Shown: positions 1-10,100, numbered from the stretch's first letter. The stretch: DNA of 64,000 nucleotides from JAAEPI01 sp965212145 (GCA_965212145.1 CBDBUY010000004.1:682001-746000), one strand, 5' to 3'. Notes: generated by a model from the letters alone, not told the origin. Numbers and translations are program-made.

Positions 1-383
1 GTGTCTTCCTTGATCTGGTGATCCTCGTATGTCCCCTCTGAAAATTCGAGACTGTTGAAAAGGTTTCCTCCATCTTCCATCACGATCGTAGGATACCTGC
101 GATCCTTCCGGAAATTGTCAATGGCCAAATTGTGAGCAATGCGCAGCAACCATGGAAGAAATTTTCCCTCCTCGTTGTACTTGCCTCGCTTGATCGTATT
201 AATGGCCTTTATGAAAGTCTCCTGCATCAGGTCCTCTGCCCGATACCGGTCTTTGACAATAAGATAAATGGTGGTGTAGACCCGGTCCTTGTGCCGGTTA
301 ACCAATTCCTCGAATGCCTCTTCGTTACCGTTCTTGTAGTGGCCTAGCAACTGACCATCTTCAAGTTTTGTCTGATTCATCAT
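1..383 (-). CDS. ECF-type RNA polymerase sigma factor (partial)
   Basis: Reading leftward from position 383, 127 codons are open and run off the left edge, so the C-terminal region 4 (-35 recognition) is missing. The visible part has the sigma-70 region 2 pattern: an N-terminal stretch with NEEAFEELVNRH, then the core-binding segment AEDLMQETFIKA, then the -10 recognition helix with AHNLAIDNFRKDRR. This is the layout of extracytoplasmic-function sigma factors, which direct RNA polymerase to stress or envelope regulons. Two ATG codons are adjacent (383 and 380), and a good Shine-Dalgarno AGGTGA lies 5 nt upstream, at 389-394 on this strand. No anti-sigma gene is visible because the downstream side is cut. 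The gene is divergent from uvrA. Confidence 0.9.
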   Translation of the reverse strand, partial: MMNQTKLEDGQLLGHYKNGNEEAFEELVNRHKDRVYTTIYLIVKDRYRAEDLMQETFIKAINTIKRGKYNEEGKFLPWLLRIAHNLAIDNFRKDRRYPTIVMEDGGNLFNSLEFSEGTYEDHQIKED

Positions 384-461
384 GTAATTCACCTGTTTGT
401 TAACGTAGAGGTCTATTGCATATTGTGAGGTTTACTGGTTTTAAAATTGATTTTGAGCGGC

Positions 462-492
462 CAAAGATATGAGAATGATTTAATTCTCCAAT
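462..492 (-). promoter_or_regulatory. Bacteroidota-type promoter of the ECF sigma gene
   Basis: On the minus strand an exact TATCTTTG (positions 469-462) matches the -7 consensus TAnnTTTG. An ATTG (492-489) lies 19 nt upstream, where the -33 TTTG box is expected. The predicted start is near 458, giving a leader of about 75 nt before the ATG at 383. The match is seen in the sequence; promoter activity is inferred. Confidence 0.5.
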
Positions 493-506
493 TTTCTCTT
501 TTTATC

Positions 507-524
507 ATCAACTTTGGCGTTGAT
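507..524. promoter_or_regulatory. Inverted repeat over a candidate uvrA promoter
   Basis: ATCAAC (507-512) and GTTGAT (519-524) form a 6-bp inverted repeat with a 6-nt spacer. The sequence CAACTTTG (509-516), one mismatch from the -7 box TAnnTTTG, sits inside it. A repressor bound here would cover the promoter of the DNA-repair gene uvrA. A short repeat of this size can also occur by chance. Confidence 0.3.
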
Positions 525-562
525 TCTGGTGTTAGTACAGTCTCAAAACTCAATCCCCTAAA

Positions 563-3352
563 GTGTCGGTAGAAATAGATCAAATCGATCCCAAGAAATT
601 CATTGTCATTAAAGGTGCTCGCGTCAACAACCTGAAGAACCTTTCTGTGGCGATTCCGCGAAACAAACTTGTGGTGATCACGGGATTGTCAGGTTCAGGA
701 AAATCTTCGCTGGCATTCGACACGCTTTTCGCAGAAGGGCAAAGGAAATATGTGGAAAGCCTCAGTTCCTATGCCCGTCAGTTTTTGGGGCGAATGGAAA
801 AACCGGAGGTGGATTACATCAAAGGTGTGGCTCCTGCCATCTCCATCGAGCAAAGAGTCAATACCAGAAACCCTCGCTCAACCATCGGGACCACAACAGA
901 AATTTACGATTACCTGAAACTGCTTTTTGCCCGGGTCGGAAAAACCATCTCTCCCGTCAGTGGCAAAGAAGTTAAAAAAGACTCGGTCTCTGACGTGGTG
1001 GACTATATGCTATCGCATGAGGAAGGAACGAAGCTGATGGTTTCCTGCGAACTGAAAACGAAACATCAGCGAACTTTTGAGCAGGAGCTTCAAGTGCTAA
1101 AAAGCAAAGGATACACGCGATTGATCGAAAACGATGAGGTCGTGTTCATTGACGATTTGCTGGAATCCGGTCATAAAGTCAAAAAGCCCGAAATGCTCAT
1201 CGATCGGGCCATTGTAAAGAAAGACGAGGAAACGCAATTCCGCCTAGGGGACTCGGTACAAACGGCCTTTTTCGAAGGAGACGGCAAGTGTATCGTACGC
1301 ATGATTGGTGCAGGGAAGAAAGTTTTCTCTGACCTCTTCGAAGCGGATGGGATGAAGTTCGAAGAGCCCACCGCCAATTTCTTCACGTTCAACAACCCGT
1401 ATGGTGCCTGTCGGCGGTGCGAAGGATTCGGACGGGTGCTCGGCATTGATCCTGACCTGGTGATTCCGGATCGGAACATGTCGGTTTACGAGGATGCTAT
1501 TGTTCCATGGCGCACGGAAACCATGCGCCACTGGCTGGAGCCACTCTTGCAAAACGCCATGAACTGGGATTTCCCTATTCACCGCTCCATTTCCGAATTG
1601 TCAGAAAAGGAATACGAGATGTTGTGGGAAGGACACAAGAATTTTGCTGGCCTCAATGACTACTTTGACCACCTACAAAGCAAGTCCCACAAGATTCAAT
1701 ATCGCGTGATGCTCTCCAGATATCGGGGGAAAACCACTTGTCCGGATTGCAAGGGCACGAAGCTGCGAAAAGACGCTTCTTATGTAAAAGTAGACGGCAA
1801 ATCCATCACGGATTTGGTGCTGATGCCCGTTGACCGACTATCTGGATTTGTGAAGGAAATCAAGCTCTCCGAGTACGACGAGAAAGTCGCCGGTCGCATC
1901 CTGCTCGAAATCCAGAATCGGCTGACATATTTGGAACAGGTTGGGCTTGGCTACCTGACCTTGAATCGTCTGACCGCCACGCTTTCCGGTGGGGAGTTTC
2001 AGCGCATCAAACTGGCGACTTCACTCGGAAGCGCATTGGTCGGTTCCATGTACATCCTGGACGAACCCAGTATTGGGCTGCACCCGCGAGATACGGATCG
2101 ACTAATCAAGGTGCTGGAAACTTTGCGTGATCTGGGCAACACCGTAATCGTAGTAGAGCACGAGGAAAAAGTCATGGAAGCTGCCGACCAGATCATCGAC
2201 ATTGGGCCGGATGCGGGAATTCATGGGGGAGAATTGGTTTTCCAGGGGGCACGTTCCGAAATGAATGGGGAGGCAAATTCCTATACGGCCAAGTACCTAC
2301 AGGGTACTGAAACCATCCCTGTTCCCGATAAACGACGGGGTTGGAACCAAAAAATCATTGTAAAGGGCGCACGGGAAAACAATCTTAAAAATCTGACAGC
2401 TGAAATTCCCATGGGTGTTATGACTGTTGTAACCGGGGTGAGTGGTTCGGGTAAGTCTACGTTGATCCGAAAGATTTTGTATCCGGGGATTGGGAAAATA
2501 CTTGGAACAGTAGCGGAAACCACCGGAAAGTTTGACGGACTGGATGGCGACTACAAGAAAGTCACTCAGGTGGAATTGGTGGATCAGAACCCGATAGGGA
2601 AAAGTTCACGCTCGAACCCGGTCACATATGTGAAAGCATACGACGGCATTCGGCAGCTCTACGCGGAACAAACCATGTCGAAAAAGAACGGTTTCAAACC
2701 TGCACACTTCTCCTTCAACGTGGATGGTGGCCGCTGTGAGAACTGCGAAGGGGAAGGCACGGTGAAGATCGAGATGCAGTTTATGGCTGACCTGAACCTG
2801 ACCTGCGAGGTGTGCAAGGGTGCTCGCTTCAAAAAGGAAATTCTGGAGGTCCGCTACAACGACCTGAACATTGCCGAAGTATTGAATCTCTCGGTGGAAG
2901 AGGCAATCACATTCTTCGATAAGCAGAACATTATCAAATCCCGATTGCAGCCACTGATGGACGTGGGGCTGGGCTATGTTAAGCTGGGGCAGAGCTCCAA
3001 CACCCTCTCGGGTGGAGAAGCACAACGCGTGAAACTTGCTTCGTTCCTGGGAAAAAACTCACCCGCTGGAAAAGACGGGCACATCTTGTTCATCTTCGAC
3101 GAACCAACTACGGGCCTGCACTTCCACGATATCAAGAAACTACTGGACGCCATGAACGGCCTGATCGATCAGGGAAACTCCGTGTTGATCATCGAGCACA
3201 ATACGGAGGTTATCAAGAACGCGGATTGGGTGATAGACCTTGGCCCGGAAGGTGGGGAAAATGGCGGCAACATCTGCTTCACCGGCACACCAGAGGAAAT
3301 GGTGAGGGTTAAGGGGAATTATACGGCCGAGTATTTGAGGGGGAGAGTTTAG
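563..3352 (+). CDS. uvrA: UvrABC excinuclease subunit A
   Basis: This is the damage-sensing ATPase of nucleotide excision repair, which loads UvrB onto DNA lesions. Its 929 residues are close to the usual ~940. It has two ABC modules: Walker A GLSGSGKSS near residue 41 and GVSGSGKST near 625; signatures LSGGEFQRIKLA near 473 and LSGGEAQRVKLA near 813; and Walker B segments ending DEPSIGLH and DEPTTGLH. Zinc cysteines are visible as CRRC, CPDC, CENC and CEVC. The CPxCG pair that normally precedes the FSFNNP segment in the first zinc module is replaced by acidic sequence (EADGMKFEE), a lineage-type variant. The start is GTG at 563; no in-frame ATG fits the conserved N-terminus. The gene is divergent from the sigma factor and is followed by a rhodanese gene with its own candidate promoter. 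Confidence 0.97.
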   Translation: MSVEIDQIDPKKFIVIKGARVNNLKNLSVAIPRNKLVVITGLSGSGKSSLAFDTLFAEGQRKYVESLSSYARQFLGRMEKPEVDYIKGVAPAISIEQRVNTRNPRSTIGTTTEIYDYLKLLFARVGKTISPVSGKEVKKDSVSDVVDYMLSHEEGTKLMVSCELKTKHQRTFEQELQVLKSKGYTRLIENDEVVFIDDLLESGHKVKKPEMLIDRAIVKKDEETQFRLGDSVQTAFFEGDGKCIVRMIGAGKKVFSDLFEADGMKFEEPTANFFTFNNPYGACRRCEGFGRVLGIDPDLVIPDRNMSVYEDAIVPWRTETMRHWLEPLLQNAMNWDFPIHRSISELSEKEYEMLWEGHKNFAGLNDYFDHLQSKSHKIQYRVMLSRYRGKTTCPDCKGTKLRKDASYVKVDGKSITDLVLMPVDRLSGFVKEIKLSEYDEKVAGRILLEIQNRLTYLEQVGLGYLTLNRLTATLSGGEFQRIKLATSLGSALVGSMYILDEPSIGLHPRDTDRLIKVLETLRDLGNTVIVVEHEEKVMEAADQIIDIGPDAGIHGGELVFQGARSEMNGEANSYTAKYLQGTETIPVPDKRRGWNQKIIVKGARENNLKNLTAEIPMGVMTVVTGVSGSGKSTLIRKILYPGIGKILGTVAETTGKFDGLDGDYKKVTQVELVDQNPIGKSSRSNPVTYVKAYDGIRQLYAEQTMSKKNGFKPAHFSFNVDGGRCENCEGEGTVKIEMQFMADLNLTCEVCKGARFKKEILEVRYNDLNIAEVLNLSVEEAITFFDKQNIIKSRLQPLMDVGLGYVKLGQSSNTLSGGEAQRVKLASFLGKNSPAGKDGHILFIFDEPTTGLHFHDIKKLLDAMNGLIDQGNSVLIIEHNTEVIKNADWVIDLGPEGGENGGNICFTGTPEEMVRVKGNYTAEYLRGRV

Positions 3353-3420
3353 TTCTGTAACACAAGTCACCAAATCCAATTTCTCTCTGCCGCAATTTTG
3401 CTTCCAAACAATAGAAAATC

Positions 3421-3717
3421 ATGTTTGGACTATTTACAAAATCAAGAAGTATAGAAGAGTTGTTGACAGATGGAGCAGTGATTGTGGACGTGCGCTCAAA
3501 GGGCGAGTATGCCGGTGGTCACCTCAAAAACTCCATCAATATTCCGTTAGACCAGCTAAAGAATAACTTAGGCAGACTGAAGAAAGATAAACCGGTCATC
3601 ACTTGCTGCGCCTCCGGCATGAGAAGCGCCTCAGCAAAATCTATCCTGAAATCCAATGGGTTTGAGGAAGTGAAGAATGGTGGGGGATGGATGGGTTTGC
3701 TGAAGTACGTGGATTAA
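3421..3717 (+). CDS. Single-domain rhodanese-like protein
   Basis: This 98-residue protein consists of one rhodanese domain and has no signal peptide, so it is probably a cytoplasmic sulfur carrier or sulfurtransferase. VIVDVRSKGEYAGGHL is the conserved N-terminal signature. The active-site loop is CASGMR, with the candidate persulfide cysteine at residue 63 and a second cysteine just before it. A candidate -7 box CAATTTTG lies at 3393-3400, 21 nt before the ATG. It follows uvrA by 68 nt, but there is no functional link. The sulfur donor and acceptor cannot be read from the sequence. Confidence 0.9.
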   Translation: MFGLFTKSRSIEELLTDGAVIVDVRSKGEYAGGHLKNSINIPLDQLKNNLGRLKKDKPVITCCASGMRSASAKSILKSNGFEEVKNGGGWMGLLKYVD

Positions 3718-3752
3718 GACTCTGTTTTATTGACTTGGCCGACCTTTGCGCC

Positions 3753-4130
3753 TTGCCAAAAATCATCTTCATATTTTCCGCCATCTCAGGAATGGTTGCC
3801 GTAGGGCTCGGTGCATTCGGAGCGCATGCATTGAAGGCCAAACTTCAGGCAGAAGGAACACTGGATACCTTCCAAACGGCCGTACAATATCAGTTCTATC
3901 ATACGCTCGCATTGCTGGCCATCGGGATCTTGATGACCAAACATGCGGAAAACTGGCTGACCTATTCTGGGTATGCCATGATGGCCGGCGTGGTTATCTT
4001 CTCCGGGTCACTTTATCTCCTTTGTTTTACCGGGCATAAGTGGCTGGGAGCGATCACGCCAATCGGTGGAGTCGGATTTATTTTGGGCTGGCTTTTTCTC
4101 CTTTTGGCCGTCCTGAAAATTCAGTTTTAG
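3753..4130 (+). CDS. DUF423 family small membrane protein
   Basis: About 125 residues with four hydrophobic helices and the family hallmark GLGAFGAHAL near the N-terminus. DUF423 (YgdD/YwdK-like) proteins are inner-membrane proteins of unknown function. An in-frame ATG at 3687 lies inside the rhodanese gene and would add unrelated residues, so I chose the TTG at 3753, which gives the family-like start (M)PKIIFIFSAISG. The next ATG, at 3792, would remove half of the first helix. GACCTTTG (3741-3748), one mismatch from the -7 box, ends 4 nt before the chosen TTG and suggests a leaderless transcript. The stop codon overlaps the stop of the convergent serine hydrolase by 4 nt. Confidence 0.8.
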   Translation: MPKIIFIFSAISGMVAVGLGAFGAHALKAKLQAEGTLDTFQTAVQYQFYHTLALLAIGILMTKHAENWLTYSGYAMMAGVVIFSGSLYLLCFTGHKWLGAITPIGGVGFILGWLFLLLAVLKIQF

Positions 4131-5458
4131 TAATAAAGTACAACTGCTTTCGGCTTTCGTCCTGGCGCCATTTCAGTAACCGAAGTTCCAGACTTGTTTT
4201 CTGAAGTAGCTTTCTCAAACCGAAGTGGCAATTCCGGAATATCTTCTACCGTGAATGTCTGGGGAGACATTGGGAAAATTCGAAATCGTCCGAGAATCGC
4301 TCCCCTGACTAGAAGTTGGTTGCCCTCCATGAACACTTCAATCTCACGAAAAAACGGGTGGGAATATGTGCCTAAATAAACACCTGAATTGTTCGCTAAA
4401 GCCCTCGTTTTAGCGGGGCTCGGGGATTCAGGATTAAAGCGGACTAATTCAGGGTTCGTGACCGGTTCAACAGTTTTTGCATCTAAAATCTGTCCAATAA
4501 GTTCGAATATTTGATTCCGGTCTATGCTTTGATTCAGGTAAGTGTTTACGCGATGTACAATTACCATTTGTTGTTTGGGAAAAACAAAACAAAGGTGGCC
4601 GCCCAGTCCGCTCGCATAAAAGGCTGGCTGGCCAAACGTTTCATTGTCCACCCACCAGAGATAGCCGTATCCTTGCTTTCGTTCATTTCCAACCTCCGTA
4701 CTCCTTAGAGTCCACTCCTTGGGTATAATTTGTTCTTCATTCCATTCTCCTTCTTGTAAGTAGAGCTGGCCAAACCGCGCCAAATCCCGAGTTGATATTT
4801 TGAACAAATATGCTGGATGAGATGAGAGGTCTGGCTCCTCTCGTAACCGCATGTCCTCCATTCTTAAATCCTCCATTCCGATTGGATCCGCCACTTCCTT
4901 TTTGAATGATTCAAAAAAATCAATGTTGGCCTTTTGCTCAAGAATGGTATGCAGCACGTTGAAATTCCAATTATTATAAAAAAAGACCTCTCCGGGCTTT
5001 GATGACCCTCTTTCCGGCCGATTTGCCTTCATACTTCGAGGCTCGTATGCCGCCGGATGATATATTCCTGAGGTTGATTTTAATAATTGCTGGATTGTCG
5101 CCTTTTTTTCTTGCTCTGATAGGCCATCGATATCATCTATTCCCAAATCTTCTAGTGTTGTATCCAACATGACTTGTCCACGATCCCAATAGATTCCCAT
5201 TACACTATTCAAAAAGCTCTTTCTTATCGAGTGGGCCATGTATCTCCTGGTTACATCTCCCCAGCTGATCACTACGTTTCCTTCGTGTAGAACCATTAAG
5301 CTAGCGGACCCCAAAGAGTCGAAGGAATTCTTGGCCTGAGTGAGTTTTTCCTGATCAAAACCCGCCTGCCCAATTGAGCTATAAGCATACAAACTTTGTC
5401 CCTGGGCAAGTGAGCATAAACAGTAGAATAGTAGCGATATCTTAAGCCGATAAATCAT
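4127..5458 (-). CDS. Secreted class C beta-lactamase-like serine hydrolase
   Basis: A 443-residue protein with an N-terminal signal peptide (hydrophobic core about residues 6-18, followed by AQGQ). It carries the SxxK nucleophile motif SIRK at 77-80 and a YxN motif (YNN) at 161-163, followed by GLGGH, which occupies the place of the third (K/H)xG-type motif. This is the beta-lactamase/transpeptidase/esterase-EstB superfamily, whose members cleave peptide, ester or amide bonds, often of 6-aminohexanoate-dimer-hydrolase type. Location is probably periplasmic. The C-terminal ~100 residues form a separate beta-rich part. The substrate is not predictable. An AACCTTTG (5512-5505, minus strand) could be its -7 box. 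It is divergent from tpiA. Confidence 0.85.
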   Translation of the reverse strand: MIYRLKISLLFYCLCSLAQGQSLYAYSSIGQAGFDQEKLTQAKNSFDSLGSASLMVLHEGNVVISWGDVTRRYMAHSIRKSFLNSVMGIYWDRGQVMLDTTLEDLGIDDIDGLSEQEKKATIQQLLKSTSGIYHPAAYEPRSMKANRPERGSSKPGEVFFYNNWNFNVLHTILEQKANIDFFESFKKEVADPIGMEDLRMEDMRLREEPDLSSHPAYLFKISTRDLARFGQLYLQEGEWNEEQIIPKEWTLRSTEVGNERKQGYGYLWWVDNETFGQPAFYASGLGGHLCFVFPKQQMVIVHRVNTYLNQSIDRNQIFELIGQILDAKTVEPVTNPELVRFNPESPSPAKTRALANNSGVYLGTYSHPFFREIEVFMEGNQLLVRGAILGRFRIFPMSPQTFTVEDIPELPLRFEKATSENKSGTSVTEMAPGRKPKAVVLYY

Positions 5459-5591
5459 CTTTTTTATCTATTTGATGCATTCACTAGATGATAGGTTACT
5501 TACGCAAAGGTTTCCGGCCTCAACAATCCTTAGTACTTCTGTTTTTTTCCATTTCAGGTGGGCATCTTTGTTGGCTAATCGACAAGAAATC

Positions 5592-6356
5592 ATGCGCAAA
5601 CACATAGCTGCCGGCAACTGGAAAATGAACAAGACATTGGAGGAAGGAAAAATCCTGGCCTCCGAAGTGATCGAAATGGTCAATTCCGAACTGAATGACC
5701 CAAACACTACCGTCGTTCTGATTCCTCCTTTTACACACCTCACCACTGTCAAAGGCCTGATCGGCTCATCCAAACAAGTTGCGCTTGGTGCGCAGAACTG
5801 CTCCGATCAGGATGCTGGTGCTTACACCGGGGAAATCTCCGTAGAAATGCTGAAGTCTGTCGGAGTGCAATTTGTCGTCATCGGTCACAGCGAGCGCAGG
5901 GAATATTTCAATGAATCCGATGAGCTACTAGCCAAAAAGGTCGACAAGGTTTTAGCGGCTGGATTGACGCCCATTTTCTGTTGTGGAGAATCATTAGAAA
6001 CCAGAGAGTCTGGCAAGCACGAAAAATTTGTTGCTGACCAGGTAGAGGCCAGCCTATTCCACTTGTCAGCAGATGATATTCAGAAAGCGGTCATTGCGTA
6101 TGAACCTATCTGGGCCATTGGTACCGGAGTAACAGCCTCCTCAGATCAAGCCCAGGAAATGCATCGCGCGATTCGACTCATACTGATTGATCAGTACGGT
6201 ACCGAGGTGGCTGAAAACATTTCCATCCTCTACGGGGGAAGCGTCAAGGCTGGGAATGCCAAAGAGCTTTTTGCCCAAACCGATGTAGATGGAGGTCTGG
6301 TAGGAGGAGCCAGTTTGGACTCACGAGGATTCGCAGATATCGCCAAGTCATTCTAA
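5592..6356 (+). CDS. tpiA: Triose-phosphate isomerase
   Basis: This enzyme interconverts dihydroxyacetone phosphate and glyceraldehyde 3-phosphate in glycolysis and gluconeogenesis. With the ATG at 5592 the protein is 254 residues, the normal family size. An upstream in-frame ATG (5472) would add 40 non-homologous residues and is rejected. Catalytic features are GNWKMN (Lys11), VIGHSERR (His99), AYEPIWAIGTG (Glu171) and the phosphate-binding YGGSVK near the C-terminus. CATCTTTG at 5563-5570 is one mismatch from the -7 promoter box. The stop TAA overlaps the start of prmA by one base (TAATG), so the two are co-transcribed and probably translationally coupled. Confidence 0.97.
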   Translation: MRKHIAAGNWKMNKTLEEGKILASEVIEMVNSELNDPNTTVVLIPPFTHLTTVKGLIGSSKQVALGAQNCSDQDAGAYTGEISVEMLKSVGVQFVVIGHSERREYFNESDELLAKKVDKVLAAGLTPIFCCGESLETRESGKHEKFVADQVEASLFHLSADDIQKAVIAYEPIWAIGTGVTASSDQAQEMHRAIRLILIDQYGTEVAENISILYGGSVKAGNAKELFAQTDVDGGLVGGASLDSRGFADIAKSF

Positions 6357-7171
6357 TGAATTGGATCGGGCTACATATCCGATGCTCCCATGAGCTAAAG
6401 GAAATTCTGCTCGCTGAGTTGTCCCAACTTCCTTTTTCCACTTTTGAAGAAACCGATGATGGCCTCTCGGCCTATTGCGAAATTCCGGATTGGAACGAGG
6501 TAGACGCTATTGAGATCTTGAAAAGATATGAAATCTCCAATTTCAATTACACCAAAGTAGAGCGGGTCAACTGGAACGAAGAATGGGAGAAAAACTACGA
6601 CCCCATTCACGTTCGAAAAGAGCTTACCGTTCGCGCACCGTTTCATCCACCATCTGAATTTCCCAGGGAGATAGTCATCCTACCCAAGATGTCATTTGGT
6701 ACGGGGCATCATGCCACGACCTATCTGGTTTTGGATTATCAGTTGAACCTAGATCAATCTGGTAAGAAGGTCCTGGATGTTGGATGCGGCACGGGCGTTT
6801 TAGCCATCATGGCACACAAACAAGGAGCCAGAGATGTGCAGGCCATCGATATTGGCGACTGGTGCGTGGAAAATAGTCAAGAGAATTTTGCGTTAAATGA
6901 CTGCTCAGATATTATCGTCGAGCAAAAAGAAATTTACGAAGTGGCGGATAATGATTTTGACATTGTCTTGGCCAACATCACCAAGGGGGTGCATTTCGAG
7001 CTTATGGATGAATACATGCGTAAAATGAATCCGAATGGAACTCTAGTGCTGAGCGGATTTTTTGATGAAGACATACATGAAGTACAACAGGCGGCAGAAC
7101 GAAGCGGTTTCAAATTCGTTGATTCAAACACCCACAATGACTGGGCGCGGCTTGTTTGCCGGAAACAGTAG
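6356..7171 (+). CDS. prmA: Ribosomal protein L11 methyltransferase
   Basis: This S-adenosylmethionine-dependent enzyme methylates ribosomal protein L11. Its 271 residues comprise an N-terminal substrate-recognition domain with the conserved VNWNEEWEKNYDPI segment and a C-terminal Rossmann methyltransferase domain with motif I VLDVGCGTGVLAI near residue 139. FGTGHHATT is the segment that precedes motif I in PrmA. The NIL-type motif reads ANITKG, a mild variation. It is translationally coupled to tpiA through TAATG. Pairing of tpiA with prmA is not functionally required and may reflect operon packing. Confidence 0.93.
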   Translation: MNWIGLHIRCSHELKEILLAELSQLPFSTFEETDDGLSAYCEIPDWNEVDAIEILKRYEISNFNYTKVERVNWNEEWEKNYDPIHVRKELTVRAPFHPPSEFPREIVILPKMSFGTGHHATTYLVLDYQLNLDQSGKKVLDVGCGTGVLAIMAHKQGARDVQAIDIGDWCVENSQENFALNDCSDIIVEQKEIYEVADNDFDIVLANITKGVHFELMDEYMRKMNPNGTLVLSGFFDEDIHEVQQAAERSGFKFVDSNTHNDWARLVCRKQ

Positions 7172-7192
7172 CATTATTCGTACTTTTATTCC

Positions 7193-10100
7193 ATGAATCG
7201 GGCAGGTGTCCTTACGGTGTTATTGATTTTGCTTCTCGTAATAGCCGGGAAGGGGCAAGACTATTCCGAAGATCCAACGGAATTTCAGCAGCAAGCCAAG
7301 CAACTGATTCAGACTCATAACCAAACGGAAGCAGGCTATCAGGTAGGAAATAAGTTCTCCACCGCTTGGTCTAGTTGGTCCACTCCACAAAAAGATCTCC
7401 TGATCAAAATCGCGAGAGAAATGGAGCGAAGAGGTCATAATAAGGAGACCTTCTTCAATTTCTTTGCCGGGATGGCATTTGCCGCTTCTGGAGAAAGCAT
7501 CACTGGAGAAAAGATGACCAAACTGATGAAAGTGGCTCAAGAGGTCTTGAAAACCAGATCTAAAAAGGAGTATGCTGAATTCGCCCACGGCTTAAATTTT
7601 TTCCTAGCCGGTCGCTATCTCGCTTTTACCACCAATATTAAAACTCAAGCTCTGGAGGGTTCCTACGATTTTACCATCATCAACGGAGATCCCATGGCAC
7701 TTATCACCTCTGACGGTGATGTGGTTAAACTTGACTCTATCGCCGCAGGAGACGGTATTGCAGACTATACAGTAGATGAAAACGATGATTATGTAGATCC
7801 ATGGGCTGAAGACCCGTACGCTGCAGTGGAAATTGAGGGTGATCCTTGGGCCGATCAAGAAGCAGACGATCCGTGGGCGGATGACCCATGGGGCGACATT
7901 AGTAACGATGACCCGTACGGAGACGACCAATGGGCAGACAATGAAAACAACGATCCATGGGGAGACAATGCGAGTTATGACCCCTGGGCCGATAATGAAA
8001 ATGCCAATGATCCTTGGGCAGCAAAAGCCATTAAGAAACCCATTCCAGACCGACCAAAAGTAGAGCCGCCGATTCAACATGACTATGTTGAGGACATGCG
8101 AGCTCAATATTATTTCCCTCCCCTCGACGGACCGTCTATTGAACTAAAGGGGATCAACATTTTCATGAAGTCCCATTATGACACCATGACCATTTCGGGT
8201 GTGGACGGAAATTTCTTGTTGACTAATAGAATTTTCGCCGGTGAAGGAGGCAAGATGCCATGGCCACAGATTCATGATAAAATGAATGGAGCACGTTTGG
8301 AATTCGGCGAGTGGCATTTCGAAGCTGACCGAGATTACTTCTGGACACCTAACGCCACACTACATTTTGATAAGTTTTCCGACCAGCCTATCGAGGGTCG
8401 TTTTGAATTTAAGAGTCAGGCACACAAACCAGGTCAGGGAACCGATTTTCCTATTTTCACCTCTAACAACGCAGACATCACCGTAGAGCTAACCGAACGA
8501 TCAAAATACTCCGGTGGACTGGAAATTCGAGGAAACAAATTCTTCGGGAAAGCGACTTCTCGCGAACAGGGTAAACTTGAAATCACTGGTGCCAAGGGTA
8601 ATCAGGTAGTAGTAACCGCAAAGGAATTTGTCCTCGCCGATTCTAGCATGACGACTCAAAATGGAGAGCTTTTGCTGATCCATGGAAGCGACACCATTTA
8701 TCATCCATCGGTTCAGATGTGGTTTGACGAGGCTAAAGAGGAGCTGACGGTACTTCGGACAAAGGGATACAGCGTCACCCCATTCCGCTCCACGTATTTT
8801 GGTGTTGAGTTAAATGCCGATTTGATCAAGTGGAACATTGCCAAAGATTCCATCATCATTGATTTGCTGAATGGCAAACGAGCGATCCCAATGACGGTGG
8901 AGTCTGACCAGTATTTCACTTACGAACGATTCAAGCGAATGAATCCAAGTTTTCCTACTCACCCATTGGTGATGATCGTCGCTTTTGCAAAAAAGTACGG
9001 AGACCTGAAGGAGTTTTATGACTCTGAGTTGATGGTAGAATATGATATGACCTTACCGATGGTACGGGGCAACATCAAGATTCTGGAACAATACGGCATG
9101 GTTTCTTATGATCCTGAAAAAGCTGTGGTCACGGTTCACGACAAAGCATATCATTACTTCGATGCGGCAGCCAAGGAAAAAGACTTTGATCACATATATA
9201 TTGAATCCTATTCCGAGAACGCCCCAAATGCAATTATTCGACTGGATAGCGGTCAGATGGTCATCAATGGGGTCACCTCCTTTTCAGTAGTGGAAGGTTA
9301 CGGCCTGGAGTTCGAGCCGGATAGTTCTAAACAACTCATTCTGCTGAAAGACCGAGGCTTCAAAATGGACGGGAAGGTGACTGAGGGTGATTTCATCTAC
9401 AACGGGCGAGACTTTACTTTCAACTACCCACAGTTTTTGCTCAATATGCCACAGATTGATTCTCTACAGCTAAAGGTCACGCAAGTGGACACGACCTACG
9501 AGGGAAATGTGAAGGAAGAAAAAAAGCCTTTGGCTAATAATATATCATTCACATCCGGAACGCTCTATATTGAAAACCCTGAAAACAAAGGTGGACATTT
9601 GGATAATGACACCTATCCATACTTCACATCCGATAGTGAGGGAATTGTCTATTTCGACGGAAATGAAATACTGAATGGAGCGTATGACAAATCGGTATTT
9701 TTTGTCCTGCCGCCATTTGAAGTGGACAGTATAGATCAGGCATCTGAAAGCTCGTTCGTGTTTGACGGAACCTTTGTTTCCGGTGGAATATTTCCGGAAT
9801 TCGAGGAGACTATGAGTATTCAGGAGGATAAGTCTCTTGGGTTTGTTCACCAAATTCCTCCTGAGGGCTATAATCTCTATGGCACAGAGGCGCGTACTTA
9901 TGAGAAAATCTATATGAGTAATAGTGGTATCAGAGGAGGAGGGCAGATTGACTTTCTGACCACACAGATCTTTTCTGATGACTTCATTTACTATCCTGAT
10001 TCTGTGAGCGCCGATGGGTCCGGTGGGAGAATCCAGCCTGGCGATTATAAAGGTGCCAGCTTCCCGGAAGCTGTCCTTGGAGCTTACGACATGTATTGGC

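Noticed and set aside
132..347. 71-residue plus-strand open frame at the left edge
   Set aside because: It lies antisense inside the ECF sigma factor gene, which has clear region 2 motifs on the minus strand.
2606..3025. 139-residue minus-strand frame inside uvrA
   Set aside because: Antisense to the second ABC module of uvrA, with no recognisable motif; a shadow of the codon usage.
5472..5591. 40-residue N-terminal extension of triose-phosphate isomerase
   Set aside because: The extension has no similarity to the family, and the ATG at 5592 gives the normal length and follows a promoter-like box.
7796..8017. CRISPR-like or tandem DNA repeat
   Set aside because: Units and spacers are irregular and remain in one reading frame of a large protein; there are no direct repeats of constant length and no cas genes.
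7604..8107. 167-residue minus-strand frame opposite the DPW region
   Set aside because: Its Ile/Val/Trp-rich sequence is the reverse complement of the DPW codon pattern, not an independent membrane protein.
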